A stretch of 64,000 bases of DNA, from assembly GCA_947497905.1 (NCBI GenBank), contig CANMIH010000008.1, forward strand, positions 1 to 64,000, read 5' to 3'. Made by a program: the position numbers and the translations under genes. Below are positions 27,417-37,668 of this stretch, one piece after another; position 1 is the stretch's first letter, and each line of letters opens with the position of its first letter. This DNA is from an uncultured Pelagimonas sp. (GTDB lineage Bacteria; Pseudomonadota; Alphaproteobacteria; Rhodobacterales; Rhodobacteraceae). Under the pieces are notes generated by a model. That model made no database searches, was not told the origin of the DNA, and saw only the letters and a list, made by a program, of their open reading frames with translations.

Positions 27417-28073
27417 ATGGGCCTCGATTTTTCGATTATTCCCAAATACATGGATGTGATCCTTCTCGGTTGCGCCTGGACCATCGGGATCACGGTTGCC
27501 GCAGCTTTGCTAAGCTTTGTGGGCGGTATTATATTCGCTGTCATTGCGCTCTACGCCCCTTGGATTGTGCGCCAGCCGTTTCGTCTCATTGAGTGGCTGT
27601 TCATGGGCACACCGCTGCTGTTGCAGCTGTTCCTGATCTACTTTGGCCTCGTTCAGATCGGAATTGATCTGCCTGCCTTTGTCGCCGGGATTATCGGGCT
27701 GGGGCTGCACTTTGCGGTCTACAACTCCGAACTGATCCAGACTGCAATTCTGGCGGTGGACAAAGGTCAGATGGAGGCCGCGCGGACGCTGGGACTGAGC
27801 CGTGCTCAGGCGCTGCGCAAGGTGGTTATCCCTCAGGCAGTGCGCGCCGTGATCCCACCGATCGGCAACAATATGATCGCCCTGTTGAAAGACAGCGCCT
27901 TGGTGTCGGTGATTGGCGTGAGCGAGCTGACGCTTTCGGCGCAGCGTGTGATCGGCAAGACCTACCGTCCCTTCGAATTCTACATGCTGGCGGCTGCCTG
28001 CTACTACGTCATCAATCTTTGCATGGAATGGGTGCAGCGCAAAATCGAGCGCCGCATTTCCATCTCCCGCTGA
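27417..28073 (+). CDS. Amino-acid ABC transporter permease, second subunit
   Basis: The 218-residue membrane protein has the same architecture as the preceding subunit, with LFMGTPLLLQLFLIYFG near residue 60 and the EAA loop EAARTLGLSRAQALRKVVIPQ in part near 121-141. The ATG follows GAAAGGAAAGACTC. It probably forms a heterodimer with the first permease. Confidence 0.85.
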   Translation: MGLDFSIIPKYMDVILLGCAWTIGITVAAALLSFVGGIIFAVIALYAPWIVRQPFRLIEWLFMGTPLLLQLFLIYFGLVQIGIDLPAFVAGIIGLGLHFAVYNSELIQTAILAVDKGQMEAARTLGLSRAQALRKVVIPQAVRAVIPPIGNNMIALLKDSALVSVIGVSELTLSAQRVIGKTYRPFEFYMLAAACYYVINLCMEWVQRKIERRISISR

Positions 28074-28088
28074 TCTACGAGGCCCCCC

Positions 28089-28859
28089 ATGACCGAACAG
28101 ACAGACTTTGTCCAAATTCGTCACGCCCAGAAATCCTTTGGCGAGCTTGAGGTTCTCAAAGACATCAGCCTGAGCGTTGATCGCGGCCAGATTGTGGCCA
28201 TCATTGGCCCATCTGGGTCAGGTAAATCTACGTTGCTGCGTGCTATTAATGACCTTGATGCGCTCACCGGAGGTGAGATCTGGCTGGATGGAACCCGGGT
28301 CAACAAAGATCTGCCGCATCGCCAGTATGAAAAGCACATCAACGAGATGCGCCAGCAGATTGGTATGGTGTTCCAGCACTTCAATCTCTTCCCGCATCTG
28401 ACTGTCCGCGAGAACGTCACCATGGCGCCCATGCTGTTGAAAGGGCTGTCAAAAGACGAAGCCAACGCACTGGCCGAAGAGCAGTTGGATCACGTCGGCA
28501 TGTTGGAGCGGATCGACTATTATCCCTCGCAACTGTCAGGCGGTCAGAAACAGCGCGTGGCCATTGCCCGTGCTCTGGCGATGAAGCCCAAGCTGATGCT
28601 CTTTGATGAGGCAACCTCGGCGCTCGACCCTGAGCTGGTGGATGAAGTGAACCAGGTCATGAAGACGCTCGCGGAAGAACACATGACCATGATCATTGTG
28701 ACCCATGAAATGGATTTTGCGGCCGCCGTCTGTGACCGCGTGTTGTTTATGGACAAAGGGGTTGTGGTGGAAGAGGGCCCGCCTGAGGTGATCTTCAAAA
28801 AACCGACCCAAGAGCGAACCCGCGAATTTCTCCGCAAACACATCGAAGGTGCAAAGTGA
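28089..28859 (+). CDS. Amino-acid ABC transporter ATP-binding protein
   Basis: The 256-residue ATPase shows Walker [13 protein letters not shown] near residue 41, Q-loop [11 protein letters not shown] near 98, signature LSGGQKQR near 154, Walker [15 protein letters not shown] near 176 and the switch histidine in IIVTHEMDF. It is of the GlnQ/HisP class. Its stop overlaps the GTG start of the aminotransferase gene, so transport and catabolism are translationally coupled. Confidence 0.9.
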   Translation: MTEQTDFVQIRHAQKSFGELEVLKDISLSVDRGQIVAIIGPSGSGKSTLLRAINDLDALTGGEIWLDGTRVNKDLPHRQYEKHINEMRQQIGMVFQHFNLFPHLTVRENVTMAPMLLKGLSKDEANALAEEQLDHVGMLERIDYYPSQLSGGQKQRVAIARALAMKPKLMLFDEATSALDPELVDEVNQVMKTLAEEHMTMIIVTHEMDFAAAVCDRVLFMDKGVVVEEGPPEVIFKKPTQERTREFLRKHIEGAK

Positions 28860-30205
28860 GCGATCAAGACTCATTCCTGTTTTATCAGACCCGGAACCCA
28901 CGCCCATTTCTCGATTATGGTGAGGGGATCTACCTGATCGACGAAAACGGCAAACGGTATATCGATGGCTCGTCGGGGGCCATGGTATCTAACATTGGCC
29001 ATTCTAACCCACGCGTTCTGGCCAAGATCAAAGCCCAGATGGACAAAGCCACCTTTGGCTACCGCTTGCATTTCCGCACGCATCCGTCAGAAGATCTGGC
29101 CGCTAAGACGGTGGCAATGACACCTGAGGGTCTGGACCGGGTATTTTTTGTCTCTGGTGGGTCTGAGGCCGTGGAAAGTGCGGTCAAACTGGCACGCCAA
29201 TATGCAATCACCCAAGGCCAAGAGAGCCGCCACAAGGTGATCTCACGCTTTCCGTCGTATCATGGCTGCACCTTTGGCGCGCTTGATCTGACGGGCTATG
29301 ACCCGCTGCGCGAACCGTTTTCGCCGATGATGGAGGGCATGCCCAAGGTCGATGCACCCGTGACCTATCTGGATCGCGATAACCTGACCGAGGACGAGCG
29401 TGGCATCAAATATGCCGAGCTTCTGCGCGACAAAATCCTTGAAGATGGTCCTGAAAATGTTCTGGCCTTCATCATGGAGCCTGTCGGGGGAGCTTCTACC
29501 GGAGCACTGGTTGCCCCGGACAGCTATTATGCCCGTGTGCGTGAGATTTGCGACGAGTATGGTGTTTTGCTCATCTACGATGAGGTCATGACCGGGGCAG
29601 GGCGCACAGGCAAATTCCTCGCAGCCGAACATTGGGGTATCACCCCGGATATCGTGGCCATGTCCAAAGGATTTGGCGCGGGCTATGCGCCCCTGGGGGC
29701 AATTGTTGCGGGTGAGCGTATCGTTGAATCCGTGCTGGATGCCGGTGGTTTCCTGCATGGGTTCACCTATGCGGGCAATCCTCTTGCCTGTTCTGCCGGT
29801 CTGGCCGTGCTGGAAGAAATGGAAGAGCAGGGCTTGATCGAGAACGCCGCCAAAATGGGTGAGGTTCTGATGACCGAGCTGCACGCCCTTAAAGACCGAT
29901 ATCCCTTTATCGGAGATGTGCGTGGCAAGGGACTGTTGACGGCCTTTGAGTTCTTCGACCGCGACACCGGTGAACCACTTGATCCCAAACTCAACGCCTA
30001 TGATCGTCTGGTTGAACTGGCCTATGCGCGTGGGCTGATCATCTATTCCCGTCGCACCCGCGGCGGCGCGTCTGGCGATCACTTCTTGCTGGCGCCACCG
30101 CTGATCATCACCAAAGACCAGATTGGCGAGATGATGGCGATCCTGCGCGATGCCTTGGATGCCTTTGCCGCCGAGGTTGGCCTGCCAGTGGAGGGGGGTG
30201 CATGA
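28856..30205 (+). CDS. Class III PLP aminotransferase
   Basis: The 449-residue enzyme has [19 protein letters not shown] near residue 98, [15 protein letters not shown] near 238 and the lysine motif [16 protein letters not shown] near 267. Class III members act on omega- or beta-amino groups. The start is GTG and overlaps the ATPase stop by GTGA. The next genes encode a 3-oxoacid CoA-transferase and a thiolase, so a beta-amino acid converted to a beta-keto acid would fit well. An alpha- or omega-amino substrate cannot be excluded. Confidence 0.8.
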   Translation: MSDQDSFLFYQTRNPRPFLDYGEGIYLIDENGKRYIDGSSGAMVSNIGHSNPRVLAKIKAQMDKATFGYRLHFRTHPSEDLAAKTVAMTPEGLDRVFFVSGGSEAVESAVKLARQYAITQGQESRHKVISRFPSYHGCTFGALDLTGYDPLREPFSPMMEGMPKVDAPVTYLDRDNLTEDERGIKYAELLRDKILEDGPENVLAFIMEPVGGASTGALVAPDSYYARVREICDEYGVLLIYDEVMTGAGRTGKFLAAEHWGITPDIVAMSKGFGAGYAPLGAIVAGERIVESVLDAGGFLHGFTYAGNPLACSAGLAVLEEMEEQGLIENAAKMGEVLMTELHALKDRYPFIGDVRGKGLLTAFEFFDRDTGEPLDPKLNAYDRLVELAYARGLIIYSRRTRGGASGDHFLLAPPLIITKDQIGEMMAILRDALDAFAAEVGLPVEGGA

Positions 30206-30894
30206 AGCTCCCCAACAAAGAAACCACAATAGAGGCGGCGATTGCCCAGATCAAAGACGGGGATACCGTGATGATCGGTGGCTTTGGGGTGCCCGGCACG
30301 CCGATGACACTGATCCATGCACTGTTGGCCCATGGCGCGCGGGATCTGACTGTCGTTAAGAACGACGCCAATGAACCGGGTATGGGCATCGACCATCTGC
30401 TGCAAAGTGGTCAGGTGGCCCGATTGATCACCACCCATCTGGGACTGAACACCCATGCGATTGAGTTGATGAACAGCGGCAAAATTGCGGTTGAGTTCAA
30501 TGCCCAGGGTATTCTGGCAGAACGCATTCGCGCCGGAGGCTCGGGGCTGGGCGGTGTTCTGAGCGACATCGGCATTGGAACAGAGCTGGCTGAAGGCAAG
30601 CAGATTGTTGAGGTCGCGGGAAAACCGCATTTGGTCGAACCCGCCCTGCGCGCCAACGTGGCGCTAATTCATGCGGACCGCGCCGATGGGTTTGGCAATC
30701 TGGCCTATCGGGCCACGGCGCAGAACTTCAACCCGCTGATGGCCATGGCCGCAGATTGTGTGATTGCCGAGGCCGAACAGATTGTTCCGCTGGGCGATCT
30801 GTCTGCCAATGATGTGCACACCACTGGGGTGTTTGTCGATCACGTCGCAGCACTGGGTACTTTGTCCAAGGAATATGCCGTTGTCCAACGCTAG
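30202..30894 (+). CDS. 3-oxoacid CoA-transferase subunit A (AtoD/ScoA type)
   Basis: The 230-residue protein has the subunit A glycine loop MIGGFGVPGTPMTLI near residue 24 and the ENAG-like region ERIRAGGSGLGGVLS near 106. It works with subunit B to move CoA from a donor such as succinyl-CoA or acetyl-CoA to a keto acid. Its ATG overlaps the aminotransferase stop by ATGA and is preceded by GGAGGGGGG. Confidence 0.85.
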   Translation: MKLPNKETTIEAAIAQIKDGDTVMIGGFGVPGTPMTLIHALLAHGARDLTVVKNDANEPGMGIDHLLQSGQVARLITTHLGLNTHAIELMNSGKIAVEFNAQGILAERIRAGGSGLGGVLSDIGIGTELAEGKQIVEVAGKPHLVEPALRANVALIHADRADGFGNLAYRATAQNFNPLMAMAADCVIAEAEQIVPLGDLSANDVHTTGVFVDHVAALGTLSKEYAVVQR

Positions 30895-31534
30895 AGACCG
30901 CATGGTTGCCCGCGCGGCGCGCGAAATTGCCCCCGGCATGGTGGTGAATCTGGGAATTGGCCTGCCCACCAAGGTGGTCAATTATCTGCCTGCCGATTTT
31001 CCCGTCTGTCTGCATACGGAAAACGGGTTGAGCGGCATTGGCCCGACGCTGTCCGCAGAAGAGGCAGACCGAAATTTGATTGATGCCGGTGGAGCCTATG
31101 TCTCGACCGTGCCCGGGTCTGCCTTTTTCGACAGCGCCACAAGCTTTGCCATGGTGCGCTCAGGCCGGTTGGATTTGACCATGCTGGGTGCCTTTGAGGT
31201 GAGTGCCACCGGGGATCTGGCCAATTGGAAGATCCCCGGCAAATTCAGCCCCGGCGTTGGCGGTGGCATTGAGTTGGCGCAGAAAGCCCGTCGGGTGGTT
31301 GTGCTGACCACGCACACGGACCGTGCGGGCAACCCGAAACTGAAAGAGACCTGCGCACTGCCTCTGACCGCACGGGCCTGTGTGTCGCGGATCTTCACCG
31401 ATATGGCGGTGATAGATGTGACACCTCAGGGGTTTGCTCTTGTTGAAACCTTGGAAGGTGTGAGTGTCGCAGAGGTGGTTGAGGCCACGGGCGCCCCGCT
31501 GATCCTGCCTGAAACTCCGCCTGCTCAGTTCTAA
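30875..31534 (+). CDS. 3-oxoacid CoA-transferase subunit B (AtoA/ScoB type)
   Basis: The roughly 219-residue protein has VVNLGIGLPTKVVNYLP near residue 23 and the catalytic glutamate motif LHTENGLSGIGP near 47. The frame starts inside the end of subunit A. The ATG given has AAGGA only two bases away; a TTG two codons later has better spacing and would give MSNARDRM, so the true start may be there. It completes the A2B2 enzyme. Confidence 0.85.
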   Translation: MPLSNARDRMVARAAREIAPGMVVNLGIGLPTKVVNYLPADFPVCLHTENGLSGIGPTLSAEEADRNLIDAGGAYVSTVPGSAFFDSATSFAMVRSGRLDLTMLGAFEVSATGDLANWKIPGKFSPGVGGGIELAQKARRVVVLTTHTDRAGNPKLKETCALPLTARACVSRIFTDMAVIDVTPQGFALVETLEGVSVAEVVEATGAPLILPETPPAQF

Positions 31535-31543
31535 GAGGTTATT

Positions 31544-32836
31544 ATGCAGGATACTGTAAAAACTCGCCTCTGTAACGCCGTTGATGCGGGTTTTGACGCT
31601 CAGGTTGCCTTTCTGTCTGAGCTGACCTCGCATCCGTCGACCCGTGGCAAAGAACAGTCGGCTCAGAAGTTTATGGCAGACGAGCTCGCCGCACGAGGCT
31701 ATGACATTGATCGCTGGCAGATCGACATTGAAGAGATCCAACACCTGCCTGGGTTTTCTCCGGTGCTTGGCCCTTATGACGATGCGGTCAATGTTGTCGG
31801 CATTCACCGGTCCAAGACCCAGTCAGGCCGGTCGCTGATTTTGAACGGTCATATTGACGTGGTGCCCGCTGGACCATTGGACATGTGGGACAGCCCACCG
31901 TTTGAACCGCGTGTGGAAGATGGCTGGCTCTATGGTCGGGGTGGTGGCGATATGAAGGCCGGGCTGGCCTCCAACCTCTTTGCGTTGGATGCGCTGCGCG
32001 CCTGTGGATTGGCTCCGGCGGGTGATGTCTTTTTCCAATCGGTGGTCGAAGAGGAATGCACCGGAAACGGCGCCCTTGCCTGTCTGGCACGGGGATACAA
32101 AGCCGATGCAGCGTTGATCCCCGAACCGTTCTCCGAACATCTCGTCACAGCGCAGTTGGGTGTGATCTGGTTTCAGGTACACCTGAAGGGCCTGCCCACC
32201 CATGTGGCTTATGCCGGGAGCGGAGCAAATGCGATCGAGGCGGCCTTTCCGTTGATCAAGGCCCTGCATGACATGGAGCACCGCTGGAACGCAGCAGAGA
32301 ACCGGCACGCGGATTATGCCCATATGCATCACTCGCTGAACCTCAACATCGGCAAAATCGAAGGTGGCGACTGGACCAGTTCTGTACCGGCCTGGAGCAC
32401 CTTTGACGTACGGATGGCGATCTTTCCGGGGCAGTCTATTGAGGCTGCGAAGAAAGAGATTGAAGAGGTCATTCTGGACGCTGCCCGACAGAATGATTTC
32501 CTGCGCAACTCGCTGCCCGAGATTGTCTATCACGGCTTCCATGCCGAAGGGTACGCGCTGTCAGAAGACAGTTCCCAAAACGCGGCGCAGGCCATTGAGG
32601 CGCTTGATCTGGCGCATAAATCCGCCACTGGCGAGGCATTGGTGCGCGAGGCGATCACCGCGACCACCGATGCGCGTTTCTTTGGGCTCTATGCCGACAC
32701 GCCCGCCTTGGTCTACGGCCCGCGCGCCGAGGCCATTCACGGGTTCAACGAACGCGTGGATCTTGAAAGCATGCGCCGCATCACCAAAGCCACTGCGATG
32801 TTCATCGCAGAGTGGTGTGGCGTTGAAGCGATTTGA
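31544..32836 (+). CDS. M20 family peptidase/deacylase (ArgE/DapE-like)
   Basis: The 430-residue enzyme shows the zinc-ligand motifs [12 protein letters not shown] near residue 104, [12 protein letters not shown] near 134 and [12 protein letters not shown] near 167. The dimerisation lid lies around 210-330. Cytoplasmic hydrolysis of an N-acyl or peptide bond is expected. It follows the CoA-transferase by 9 bases with AAGAGG upstream, and it stands between genes of keto acid degradation, so it may release the amino acid from an N-acylated form. Confidence 0.85.
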   Translation: MQDTVKTRLCNAVDAGFDAQVAFLSELTSHPSTRGKEQSAQKFMADELAARGYDIDRWQIDIEEIQHLPGFSPVLGPYDDAVNVVGIHRSKTQSGRSLILNGHIDVVPAGPLDMWDSPPFEPRVEDGWLYGRGGGDMKAGLASNLFALDALRACGLAPAGDVFFQSVVEEECTGNGALACLARGYKADAALIPEPFSEHLVTAQLGVIWFQVHLKGLPTHVAYAGSGANAIEAAFPLIKALHDMEHRWNAAENRHADYAHMHHSLNLNIGKIEGGDWTSSVPAWSTFDVRMAIFPGQSIEAAKKEIEEVILDAARQNDFLRNSLPEIVYHGFHAEGYALSEDSSQNAAQAIEALDLAHKSATGEALVREAITATTDARFFGLYADTPALVYGPRAEAIHGFNERVDLESMRRITKATAMFIAEWCGVEAI

Positions 32837-32847
32837 GGACAAAGCCC

Positions 32848-34023
32848 ATGCGTGATGCAGTTATCGTCTCCACCGCCCGCACCCCCATTGGCAAAGCCTA
32901 TCGCGGTGCCTTCAACAATCTCGAAGCCCCATCGCTGGCGGCCCCAGCGGTCAAAGCGGCTTTGGCCCGCGCGGGTCTGACCGGCGCCGAGGTCGAAGAG
33001 GTGGTCTTTGGTTCGGCCCTGACACAAGGCTCTGCCGGGGTGAATGTCGCCCGTCACATCGCGCAGGCGGCTGGACTGCCTGACAGCGTTGCCGGTGCCA
33101 CCATAGACCGGCAATGCGCCTCTGGTCTGAACGCGCTTTCCATTGCATCACATATGGTGGCCTGTGAAGGGGTGGATGTCGCCTTGGCTGGCGGGCTTGA
33201 GAGCATCTCTTTGGTTCAAAACACCACCTGGAACAGCCACCGCTATCGCGACCCAAGTGTGCCAGAGGCCTATTACATGCCCATGCTCGACACCGCTGAG
33301 GTGGTCGCCGAACGCTATGGGGTGAGCCGCGCCGCACAGGATGCCTATGCGCTGCAAAGCCAGGAACGCACGGCGCGCGCGCAGGCCGAGGGCCTGTTTG
33401 ACGCCGAGATTGTTCCGATCGATGCGGTCAAACTGGTCACCGACAAAGTGACGAAAGAAACCCATGAAGCGCCCGTCACCCTGACACAGGACGAATGCAA
33501 CCGTGCTGGCACGACGCTTGACGGATTAAGCGGTCTGGCCGCTGTGCGCGGAGAGGGGAAAACCGTCACCGCTGGAAACGCGAGCCAGCTGTCGGATGGG
33601 GCCGCTGCCTTGGTGGTGATGTCCGCCGACGAGGCCAAGCGCCGAAAGCTTGCCCCGCTTGGGGCGCTGCGTGGCTTTGCCGTGGCAGGGGTCGCACCGG
33701 ATGAAATGGGCATTGGACCGGTTGTTGCCATCCCGCGCCTGTTGAACCGCGCGGGGCTCAGCATAGCTGACATTGATCTGTGGGAAATCAACGAAGCTTT
33801 CGCGGCTCAGCTTTTGTATTGTCGCGATGCACTTGCGGTCCCCAATGACCGGCTTAACGTCAACGGTGGTGCCATTTCTATTGGTCACCCCTATGGCATG
33901 TCGGGGGCCCGTATGGCGGGACATATCCTGTTGGAAGGCCAGCGCCGTGGCGCCAAATGGGGTGTTGTGTCTATGTGCATTGGGGGCGGTCAGGGTGCCG
34001 CCGGTCTGTTCGAAATTTTCTGA
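32848..34023 (+). CDS. Thiolase (acetyl-CoA acyltransferase)
   Basis: The 391-residue thiolase has the nucleophilic cysteine in [10 protein letters not shown] near residue 90, the NEAFA motif near 316, the [17 protein letters not shown] motif near 345 and the second active cysteine in [10 protein letters not shown] near 377. It would cleave a 3-oxoacyl-CoA made by the CoA-transferase to acetyl-CoA and a shorter acyl-CoA. The ATG with GAGGAC upstream is chosen; a longer TTG-started frame overlaps the M20 gene. Confidence 0.9.
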   Translation: MRDAVIVSTARTPIGKAYRGAFNNLEAPSLAAPAVKAALARAGLTGAEVEEVVFGSALTQGSAGVNVARHIAQAAGLPDSVAGATIDRQCASGLNALSIASHMVACEGVDVALAGGLESISLVQNTTWNSHRYRDPSVPEAYYMPMLDTAEVVAERYGVSRAAQDAYALQSQERTARAQAEGLFDAEIVPIDAVKLVTDKVTKETHEAPVTLTQDECNRAGTTLDGLSGLAAVRGEGKTVTAGNASQLSDGAAALVVMSADEAKRRKLAPLGALRGFAVAGVAPDEMGIGPVVAIPRLLNRAGLSIADIDLWEINEAFAAQLLYCRDALAVPNDRLNVNGGAISIGHPYGMSGARMAGHILLEGQRRGAKWGVVSMCIGGGQGAAGLFEIF

Positions 34024-34033
34024 GGAGAGAGCG

Positions 34034-35191
34034 ATGTCTATTCTGAGCGAGGAGCAAATTTCTGATCTGGTAAACCTTCGCCACGAGCTGCACCGGAAAC
34101 CGGAGATTTCGGGCGAAGAGGAGCAAACGGCGCAGCGCATCGCCAAAGAATTGACGGCTCTTGGGGCCGACCGGATCTGGACCAGTCTTGGTGGGCACGG
34201 GGTTGCTGCGGAGTTTTCGGGCAGCGAAGAGGGCCCAACGGTTCTTCTACGCTGCGAGTTGGATGGGCTGCCGATCCGCGAAATCTCGGATCTTGTCTAT
34301 AAATCCGAAGTTGAAGGCAAGGGGCATCTATGTGGCCACGACGGTCATATGGTGTCTTTGCTGGGGGTGGGGATGCGTCTCGCGACACGGCCGCGCAAAG
34401 GACGGGTTATTCTTTTGTTCCAACCGGCGGAAGAAACCGGGGCAGGGGCACCCGCAGTTATTGCCGATCCGCGGTGGCCTGAACTGCGCCCAGACTACGC
34501 CTTTGCCTATCACAATGTACCAGGTCGCCCATTGGGCGAAATCGGGTTGAAAACCGGATCTGGCAATTGCGCATCGCGTGGGATGCAAATTCTGTTGGAA
34601 GGCAAGAGTTCGCATGCGGCGGCGCCAGAAGATGGGCTCTCACCGGCGGCAGCGATGTCCCAACTGATGATCGCTTTGCCAGCTCTAAGCCACGGGACAA
34701 TTGGCGACAATGGCTTTGCCTTAAGCACTCTGACCCACGCCAATCTGGGGGAGCCCACCTTTGGCATCGCTCCCGCGGATGGTGAGCTGCGCGTGACCCT
34801 GCGCGCCACCACCAATGAGCGTATGGAACGGATGATCGAGGATGCGGAAGCACTTGTTGCGCAAACAGCTGGCGAGTTGAAAGTGCGCATCCATTGGCAT
34901 GATGTGTTCCGCGCGGTGCTCAATGACCCAGACGCAACAGAGATTGCGCGCGTCGTGGCAGACGGGCAGGGGCATGTGATCCATGAAATGGACATCCCCA
35001 TGCGCTGGTCTGAAGATTTTGGGCGTTTTGGTGATGATGGAGCCAAAGCCTGCTTGCTATATGTGGGTTCCGGGGAAACACATCCCCAGTTGCACAACCC
35101 GGATTATGATTTCCCGGATGCGCTGTTGCCGATTGTGATCAGCCAACTCTGTGGGATCGTTGATCGCGTGCTGGGATTGCCGAACCGATGA
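34034..35191 (+). CDS. M20D amidohydrolase (hippurate/IAA-amino-acid hydrolase-like)
   Basis: The 385-residue protein has LRHELHRKPEISGEE near residue 13, the metal motif HLCGHDGHM near 97, FQPAEETGAG near 131 and AYHNVPG near 160. This subfamily hydrolyses N-acyl or N-carbamoyl amino acids and amides. It follows the thiolase by 10 bases with TGAGGAGAG upstream and overlaps the racemase gene by ATGA. It is the second M20 enzyme of the operon. Confidence 0.85.
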   Translation: MSILSEEQISDLVNLRHELHRKPEISGEEEQTAQRIAKELTALGADRIWTSLGGHGVAAEFSGSEEGPTVLLRCELDGLPIREISDLVYKSEVEGKGHLCGHDGHMVSLLGVGMRLATRPRKGRVILLFQPAEETGAGAPAVIADPRWPELRPDYAFAYHNVPGRPLGEIGLKTGSGNCASRGMQILLEGKSSHAAAPEDGLSPAAAMSQLMIALPALSHGTIGDNGFALSTLTHANLGEPTFGIAPADGELRVTLRATTNERMERMIEDAEALVAQTAGELKVRIHWHDVFRAVLNDPDATEIARVVADGQGHVIHEMDIPMRWSEDFGRFGDDGAKACLLYVGSGETHPQLHNPDYDFPDALLPIVISQLCGIVDRVLGLPNR

Positions 35192-36303
35192 CCCAGACCC
35201 GCGCTCCAAGCTCCTGGTGTGAGATCCACCGTGATCGCATTTCGCGTAATCTCGATATTGCGCTGGATCTTGTGCCCGAGGGGCGTCAGTTTTGCGCTGT
35301 GCTCAAGGCGGATGCCTATGGGCATGGGATTCAGCATGTGACGCCTTTGGTCATGGCAAAGGGCATCACAGTGATAGGCATCACTTCGAACGCAGAGGCG
35401 CGCGCGGTTCGAGAGGCGGGGTTCAAAGGCACGGTAATCCGGGTGCGGGCGGCCAGCTTTGAGGAACTTGAGAGCGCGGTCATCTATAAGGTTGAAGAAC
35501 AGGTCGGTTCACTTGAGGCCGCGCGGGCTTTGCTGGCGTTAAAGGACACGGGGCATGGGGTGCGCTGCCATCTAGCCTTGAACGCGGAAGGCATGTCGCG
35601 TGATGGTCTTGAAATCGCGACAGAAGGCGGGCAAGGAAAATGCCGGAAAATTCTAGAGCTTCTGAGCGAGGACATTGTCGGGATCTGCACCCATTATCCC
35701 AGCAATAAACCGGACCATCTTCGCGAGAGCGCGGATCTGTTTCAACGACAGGTGGCCTGGGTGTTTGAAAACAGCGCTCTGAAAAGAGATCGCGTTACAG
35801 TGCACGCTGGAAGCTCGCTGACCTTGGTTTCATCGGTGCCCACCCAAACCGATATGTATCGCTGTGGCGCGTTGATGTATGGGGTTCTGAACCCAGATCT
35901 TGGCTTTGTCACAACCATGGATCTAAAAGCGCACGTGGTCAGCCTAGGGGATTATCCCAAAGGGATAACCGTCGGGTATGACAAAGCCAGAACTCTGGAG
36001 GCCGATCGGCGCTTGGCGTGTATCTCAATCGGCTACGCCAATGGGATCAGCCGCATGTCGCAAGATCGCGGCGTTGTGTCGATTGGGTCAGGCTTGGCAC
36101 CGATCATGGGCAAAATTTCGATGAACACACTGGTGGCGGATGTAACTGCCTTACCCGAGGTATCGGTTGGCGACGTTGTTACGATCTTTGGGGGACATCC
36201 ACCAACAGTCATTGATCCCGATATGGCTGTCGAACAGTTTGGAACTATTCTGGCCGATCTATATAGCGATTGGGGTATGCGAAATGATCGCCGTTATTTT
36301 TAG
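35188..36303 (+). CDS. Alanine-racemase-family PLP enzyme
   Basis: The 371-residue fold-type III PLP enzyme has the Schiff-base lysine Lys40 in VLKADAYGHG, the MYRCGALMYG region near 226 and the catalytic tyrosine region ISIGYANGISRM near 274, where GYADG is more usual. As the last gene of a catabolic operon it likely interconverts D- and L-forms of the imported amino acid rather than serving cell-wall synthesis. It could also be a broad-specificity racemase. It is translationally coupled to the amidohydrolase. Confidence 0.8.
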   Translation: MTQTRAPSSWCEIHRDRISRNLDIALDLVPEGRQFCAVLKADAYGHGIQHVTPLVMAKGITVIGITSNAEARAVREAGFKGTVIRVRAASFEELESAVIYKVEEQVGSLEAARALLALKDTGHGVRCHLALNAEGMSRDGLEIATEGGQGKCRKILELLSEDIVGICTHYPSNKPDHLRESADLFQRQVAWVFENSALKRDRVTVHAGSSLTLVSSVPTQTDMYRCGALMYGVLNPDLGFVTTMDLKAHVVSLGDYPKGITVGYDKARTLEADRRLACISIGYANGISRMSQDRGVVSIGSGLAPIMGKISMNTLVADVTALPEVSVGDVVTIFGGHPPTVIDPDMAVEQFGTILADLYSDWGMRNDRRYF

Positions 36304-36478
36304 CATGAAGGCAAGACGCTGATGTATCCTCCGGCGTTCTGAAAACAGTTTGGGATGGCGTGGCGAGAGGTGCATGTTGCCGATAATGTGGATTATGTTG
36401 AAAGTAAATTGCGGCCAGTAGCATAGAGCTCTGTATCTAAACGATTAATGCAACTCGTAAAACAACCCACTGGTTCGA

Positions 36479-36495
36479 ATTAGGCACATCCTAAT
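36479..36495. promoter_or_regulatory. Inverted repeat ATTAGG-cacat-CCTAAT upstream of the PotA-like gene
   Basis: The arms of 6 bp are perfect with a 5-base spacer, 81 bases before the TTG start. The 273-base interval from 36304 has no other gene. This is a candidate operator for the polyamine-type transport operon; the regulator is not known. Confidence 0.45.
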
Positions 36496-36576
36496 CAGCG
36501 CTGAGGTATTTGATACTTATTGCAAGCACCTTCTAAGACCTATCGTGGACCAAACCGCGACGAATGGGAGGCCCGC

Positions 36577-37668
36577 TTGTCTGACACCAGCCAGATAGCC
36601 ATCGATGTGCGAGACGCCGTTAAACGCTATGGTGATTTCACCGCGTTGAAGCGGATCTCGCTTTCCATCATGGACAACGAATTCTTCACACTGCTTGGCC
36701 CATCCGGCTGTGGCAAGACCACATTGCTGCGCATGATCGCAGGTTTTGAGGACGTCACCGAAGGCGCAATTTTCCTCTACGGAGACGAGATCGAAAATCT
36801 GCCGCCGAACAAGCGCCCCGTCAACACAGTGTTCCAGAACTATGCGCTGTTTCCGCATATGACCATTCTCGACAACGTCGGCTTTGGTCTTGAAATGCGT
36901 GGCGCTTCAAAATCAGAGGCGCGCCGTAAAGCCGGTGAAATGCTCGAACTTGTGCAGCTCTCACAGTTCAGCGCCCGTAAACCCAGCCAGCTCTCTGGTG
37001 GCCAGCAACAACGGGTGGCCCTTGCGCGCGCGTTGGCGCCAAAGCCAAAGGTGCTTTTGCTCGATGAGCCGCTGTCGGCTCTGGATCTCAAGCTGCGCAA
37101 AGCGATGCAGCTTGAGTTGAAGCACCTGCAGCGCGAGACCGGGATCACCTTTATTTTCGTGACCCATGATCAGGAGGAAGCCCTGACCATGTCAGACCGG
37201 ATTGCGGTGATGTCTGCGGGCGAAATGCAGCAACTTGGAACCCCCAATGACATCTACGAGCGCCCGCACAACAAGTTTGTTGCTGATTTCATTGGAGAAA
37301 CCAACCTCTTAGAGGTTTCAGTTGATGCAGTGCATGAAGGAAGGGCCACCTGCCATCTAGGCGGTGGTCACGAACTTACCTGTAATGCCGTCACCGGAAT
37401 CGGTGTGGGCTCAAAGGTTCATATGTCGGTGCGCCCAGAGCGCCTGTTCACATCGGATGCACCAGTCGAGGCCGAAAGTCTAAAAGGTAAAGTGGTGGAA
37501 AATGTCTTTATTGGCACGGACATATCCACCATTGTTAATCTAGATGACGGCCCGCAGTTCACTATTCGCACGTCAAATTCAGACCGAGGCAACAAACGCA
37601 TCTTCGACCAAGGTGCTGAAGTTTTTGTTAACATGGAGCTGGGGGCCGCACGCCTCCTGGTGGATTGA
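36577..37668 (+). CDS. Polyamine-type ABC transporter ATP-binding protein (PotA-like)
   Basis: The roughly 363-residue ATPase has Walker [13 protein letters not shown] near residue 41, Q-loop [11 protein letters not shown] near 85, LSGGQQQR near 137, [11 protein letters not shown] near 160 and a C-terminal TOBE domain from about 240. No ATG is near the start. TTG at the position given is preceded by GGGAGG with 5-base spacing and yields [10 protein letters not shown], which fits the family; another TTG 19 codons upstream lacks a site. It begins a four-gene importer operon. Confidence 0.85.
   Translation: MSDTSQIAIDVRDAVKRYGDFTALKRISLSIMDNEFFTLLGPSGCGKTTLLRMIAGFEDVTEGAIFLYGDEIENLPPNKRPVNTVFQNYALFPHMTILDNVGFGLEMRGASKSEARRKAGEMLELVQLSQFSARKPSQLSGGQQQRVALARALAPKPKVLLLDEPLSALDLKLRKAMQLELKHLQRETGITFIFVTHDQEEALTMSDRIAVMSAGEMQQLGTPNDIYERPHNKFVADFIGETNLLEVSVDAVHEGRATCHLGGGHELTCNAVTGIGVGSKVHMSVRPERLFTSDAPVEAESLKGKVVENVFIGTDISTIVNLDDGPQFTIRTSNSDRGNKRIFDQGAEVFVNMELGAARLLVD

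Noticed and set aside
29243-30229. 328-codon minus-strand open frame
   Set aside because: It is antisense to the class III aminotransferase, which has full family motifs.
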